Source: Pedobacter petrophilus
Lineage (GTDB): Bacteria; Bacteroidota; Bacteroidia; Sphingobacteriales; Sphingobacteriaceae
Direction: 5' to 3'
Length of the DNA: 64,000 nt
Assembly: GCF_009674725.1 (NCBI RefSeq)
Contig: NZ_WKKH01000017.1
Coordinates: 41,012 to 105,011 of the forward strand
Positions within the stretch are counted from its first letter, which is position 1; every line of letters begins with the position of its first letter. Positions 61,885-64,000 of the stretch are shown in pieces. The notes below the pieces were generated by a model. It did not search any database. It worked only from the letters and a program-made list of their open reading frames with translations, and was not told the DNA's origin. Made by a program: the position numbers and the translations under genes.

Positions 61885-62190
61885 ATGGAAGTTAAGTTTG
61901 TTGATGAATATCTAGCCATACTTGCACAGAACAAAAGCACTGGGAAGAAAAAGTATCCTGAGGATGTTGAAATTGCATTCAGAAAACGCATCGCCCAGAT
62001 TAAGCAAGCGAAAGGTACTTCAGATTTAAGAGCAATCAAATCTTTACACTTCGAAAAGCTTAAAGAAAAAAGATATTTAGGTAAGTATTCAATCAGGATA
62101 AATATAGCTTACAGGCTTATATTTATAATAAAGAAAGATGAACGTCTTGAAATAATGGAAGTTGAGGAAATCAGTAACCATTATAGCTAA
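61885..62190 (+). CDS. higB: HigB-type RelE/ParE-superfamily toxin
   Basis: 101 residues. A RelE-like fold with IKSLHFEKLKEKRYLGKYSI (about 52-71), RINIAYRLIFII (about 71-82) and the ending EIMEVEEISNHY, as in HigB-type mRNA interferases that cut ribosome-bound mRNA. It precedes the antitoxin gene, the inverted order typical of higBA. Gene name is by family and order only. Confidence 0.85.
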   Translation: MEVKFVDEYLAILAQNKSTGKKKYPEDVEIAFRKRIAQIKQAKGTSDLRAIKSLHFEKLKEKRYLGKYSIRINIAYRLIFIIKKDERLEIMEVEEISNHYS

Positions 62191-62194
62191 TACT

Positions 62195-62247
62195 ATCCGT
62201 ATAACGGATTAATATACTACTAATCCGCTATGCATTGGGCATAGCGG
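62195..62247. promoter_or_regulatory. Two palindromes in the higB-higA gap
   Basis: ATCCGT-ata-ACGGAT (62195-62209) and CCGCTATGC-attgg-GCATAGCGG (62225-62247), both perfect. They may be HigA operators, a promoter region for separate antitoxin expression, or an mRNA hairpin setting the toxin:antitoxin ratio. The second has no T-run after it (GTTTAAC), so termination is less likely. Confidence 0.65.
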
Positions 62248-62265
62248 TTTAACATACTAAGAGAT

Positions 62266-62568
62266 ATGAACAATCAGGTCTTTAATTCTAAAGGTGCTGA
62301 AATTGAGATTGAAGCTTTCCATCCTGGAGAGTTTTTATTAGAAGAAATTGAAGCAAGGCAAATCTTAAAGAAAGATTTTGCGAAAGCTTTAGAAATTCTT
62401 CCTAATAACTTAAGCCAGATTTTTGTTGGCAAAAGAAACATTTCCGCACAACTTGCCATAAAAATTGGCAAAATTTTAGAAACCAGTGCAGAATACTGGT
62501 ACGGGATGCAGACAGCTTTTGATTTACAAAAGGCTAAATTGGAAGAAAATGAAAAGGAATTTGCATAA
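62266..62568 (+). CDS. higA: HigA-type antitoxin with XRE helix-turn-helix
   Basis: 100 residues. Begins with the HigA hallmark FHPGEFLLEEIEARQI (about 18-33) and has an HTH FAKALEILPNNLSQIFVGKR (about 39-58), then TSAEYWYGMQTAFDL, also typical. Binds the toxin and represses the operon. 75 bp after higB, separated by two palindromes. Confidence 0.9.
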   Translation: MNNQVFNSKGAEIEIEAFHPGEFLLEEIEARQILKKDFAKALEILPNNLSQIFVGKRNISAQLAIKIGKILETSAEYWYGMQTAFDLQKAKLEENEKEFA

Positions 62569-62674
62569 TATCGCAAGTGACTTTTCTCAAATATTCAATC
62601 AAGGTAGCTGTATACGAGTAATGGGTTAGAATATCTTCTAATTGTAGAGGATTATGACTGATGCCAAAAATCCT

Positions 62675-62715
62675 GTAAAAAAGAACGGGGATAAATCATA
62701 CCGACCTATCCCCGT
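62675..62715 (-). terminator. Terminator of the lysine-rich protein gene
   Basis: ACGGGGATA (62685-62693) / TATCCCCGT (62707-62715), a perfect 9-bp stem; on the minus strand it is followed by TTCTTTTTT. 71 bp past the gene's stop. Confidence 0.85.
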
Positions 62716-62786
62716 CATCTAAATTAACGCTCTCATCTATATAAACAGCCAAAAGGGTGATTTATTATATAGAGGTGAAAATATTT

Positions 62787-63371
62787 TTATTTTTTTGCAG
62801 CAGGCTTTTTTGCAGCAGCTTTGGGCTTCTCCATTTCAGCTGAATCCTTTGCCGTCTCCGCTTTCTTTTTTGCAGGTGCCTTCGTTTTTTTTACTTCAGC
62901 AACCGGCTCTTCCGTGGTTTCCTCTTTCTTCTTTGCTGCTTTTGTTTTCTTTACTTCTGCAGCTGGCTCTTCTGTAGCTCCAGCTTTCTTCCTGGCTGGC
63001 GCTTTTGTTTTTTTAGGTTCAGCAGTATCTTCTTTTGCCTTAGCCTCTTTTTTCGCTGGTACTTTTGGCTCTTCTGCTTTAGTTTCAGGCACCTTTACTA
63101 CTTCTTCCTTCACTTCAATAGCTCTAGGAGCATCTGCATTTTGCAGGTAATTGGATAAAACTTGTTTTAAATAGATCTCTGGCTTAGGCATGTTAATGAT
63201 AGAGCCTGGTTCTTTATCCTGAGATTGTTTGATGTAAGCTGATTTAATCTTCCCCCAATCTTTAGAGTAAAGTCTGATAAACATTTCAACAAATTGCTCA
63301 TCTGTATATTTTTTAGGCAACCTACCCAGCACTGCCTGAATTTTTTCTTCTTTTTTATGTAATACCGCCAT
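62787..63371 (-). CDS. Histone H1-like Lys/Ala-rich protein with a conserved-looking N-terminus
   Basis: 194 residues. The first 80 are ordinary sequence (LGRLPKKYTDEQFVEMFIRL, YSKDWGKIKSAYIKQ), the rest is a low-complexity tail of Lys, Ala, Glu and Pro with repeated KKTKAPAKKK and EEPVAEVKK units and an end of AAAKKPAAKK. The tail resembles bacterial histone H1-like proteins that coat DNA or RNA; the N-domain may be a specific binding module. Function inferred only. Confidence 0.7.
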   Translation of the reverse strand: MAVLHKKEEKIQAVLGRLPKKYTDEQFVEMFIRLYSKDWGKIKSAYIKQSQDKEPGSIINMPKPEIYLKQVLSNYLQNADAPRAIEVKEEVVKVPETKAEEPKVPAKKEAKAKEDTAEPKKTKAPARKKAGATEEPAAEVKKTKAAKKKEETTEEPVAEVKKTKAPAKKKAETAKDSAEMEKPKAAAKKPAAKK

Positions 63372-63474
63372 CGATTTTATTTTGTGTAAAGATAGCCTAA
63401 AATAATGATTTTCACTTTTACCGTTTTTGCATGCTCCGGAGAGAAGATTTAAAAATTATAGGAAGCTTAATGCG

Positions 63475-63693
63475 CTATTTTTTCCAGCCTTTTTTCATTT
63501 TCTTATAAGCCTTCTTGCTTACTTTGGATTTCTTTTTTGAGCGGGATTTACCCTTCTTTTTCCGGGCATTGATATTATTAACCAGCGAATTTTTTACGCC
63601 AAGCTTGTTCTTCTTCGAACTTCCCTTCTTCTTTTTATCTTTCTTCTTGCCACCTTTTTTCTTGGTCACTTTTTTCTTTTTCTCTTTTGCCAT
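63475..63693 (-). CDS. 72-residue extremely lysine-rich protein
   Basis: More than half Lys/Arg (MAKEKKKKVTKKKGGKKK at the start, SKKAYKKMKKGWKK at the end), with a less basic middle VKNSLVNNINARKK. No domain known to me. The frame is clean with a normal ATG and a stop, and similar small basic proteins occur in this group, so a nucleic-acid-binding role is likely but unproven. 103 bp from the other Lys-rich gene. Confidence 0.6.
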   Translation of the reverse strand: MAKEKKKKVTKKKGGKKKDKKKKGSSKKNKLGVKNSLVNNINARKKKGKSRSKKKSKVSKKAYKKMKKGWKK

Positions 63694-63958
63694 AATACTT
63701 CAATTTATAATGATAACCATGGTTTATGAAGAAATGTTCGCGAAACTGATAAGCATAAACTTAATTGTTGATCATGAATGTATCGCCAGACCTACATTTG
63801 AAAGATAGAGTATATGAACGACTGGTTAGTGTACTTGTAAACCACTTTTGAAATTACCTTTTATATCAGATGCAAAATTTCCGGATGAAGTAAATCACCT
63901 TTAAAAAAAGGGTGATTTCACCCGAGGGCACTGAAAAAGTCCACCCATAAAATTGTTT

Positions 63959-63999
63959 AAAAAAGGGAGTTAGAAACTATGTTTTCTGCTCCCTTTTTT
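63959..63999. terminator. Strong bidirectional terminator at the window edge
   Basis: AAAAAAGGGAG (63959-63969) / CTCCCTTTTTT (63989-63999) with an inner AGAAA / TTTCT. A weaker hairpin AAATCACC / GGTGATTT (63892-63918) lies before it. It probably ends a gene on the far side of the edge. The rest of 63694-63958 shows nothing I can name. Confidence 0.8.
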
Positions 64000-64000
64000 G

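Noticed and set aside
62795..63150. Plus-strand frames opposite the lysine-rich gene
   Set aside because: Mirror images of a low-complexity coding region; runs of Phe, Ala and Ser without domain.

Overview
The window looks like chromosomal DNA of a Bacteroidota bacterium of the Sphingobacteriaceae, most likely Pedobacter or a close relative. The evidence is A+T-rich DNA with genes on both strands, promoters of the Bacteroidota type (TTG, 17-23 nt, TAnnTTTG), starts with little Shine-Dalgarno, and typical families: a DUF4270 lipoprotein, TonB-dependent receptors with a carboxypeptidase-like domain, M56/BlaI systems, a 29-residue AURKAIP1/COX24-type protein, short GlgA-like proteins, GxxExxY and OmpA-free TonB-C proteins. 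The genus is inferred from protein style, not from a 16S gene; I see no rRNA or tRNA gene.

Layout. 1-6.5 kb: start of rpsI, then rplM, rng (RNase G), the COX24-type mini-protein, a TPR protein and an HU protein on the minus strand; then mutY, ssb and an unknown membrane protein on plus. 6.5-15.6 kb: glmS, DUF4270 lipoprotein, GlgA-like protein, panC, panD, a flippase-like membrane protein, an acyl-CoA dehydrogenase, a four-helix membrane protein and a small lipoprotein. 15.6-20.6 kb: rimP-nusA-infB behind a clear promoter and a terminator-like leader hairpin. 20.9-29.7 kb: a minus-strand surface-polysaccharide cluster (acyltransferase, five glycosyltransferases, an MsbA-like ABC exporter), its lower part noticeably more A+T-rich. 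29.8-36.4 kb: meaB, a cold-shock gene, a frameshifted GxxExxY gene, a seven-copy ~115-bp tandem repeat, then sdhCAB.

36.8-49.5 kb is rich in signalling: blaI, an M56 sensor fused to TonB-C and receptor-plug modules, a plug-only protein and a double TonB-C protein; a four-gene operon with a NarL-type two-component pair; a lone LuxR-type HTH protein; an M28 peptidase; an ABC-2 transporter; and a LytS/LytTR pair. 49.5-64 kb: PlsC-like acyltransferase, NUDIX hydrolase, a TonB-dependent receptor, a 2-hydroxyacid dehydrogenase, OsmC, M1 peptidase, greA, HIT, pirin, a ruined PAP2 phosphatase, an Old Yellow Enzyme with its ArsR regulator, a higBA toxin-antitoxin pair and two lysine-rich proteins.

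The least explained structure is intergenic. Degenerate arrays with a strict 7-bp period lie at or across the 3' ends of several unrelated genes, twice as inverted pairs. A tandem repeat whose units carry inverted arms sits beside the GxxExxY (nuclease-like) gene. Terminator-like hairpins stand in the 5' leaders of both rimP-nusA-infB and greA. Several genes have a -7 box so close to the ATG that their mRNAs are probably leaderless.
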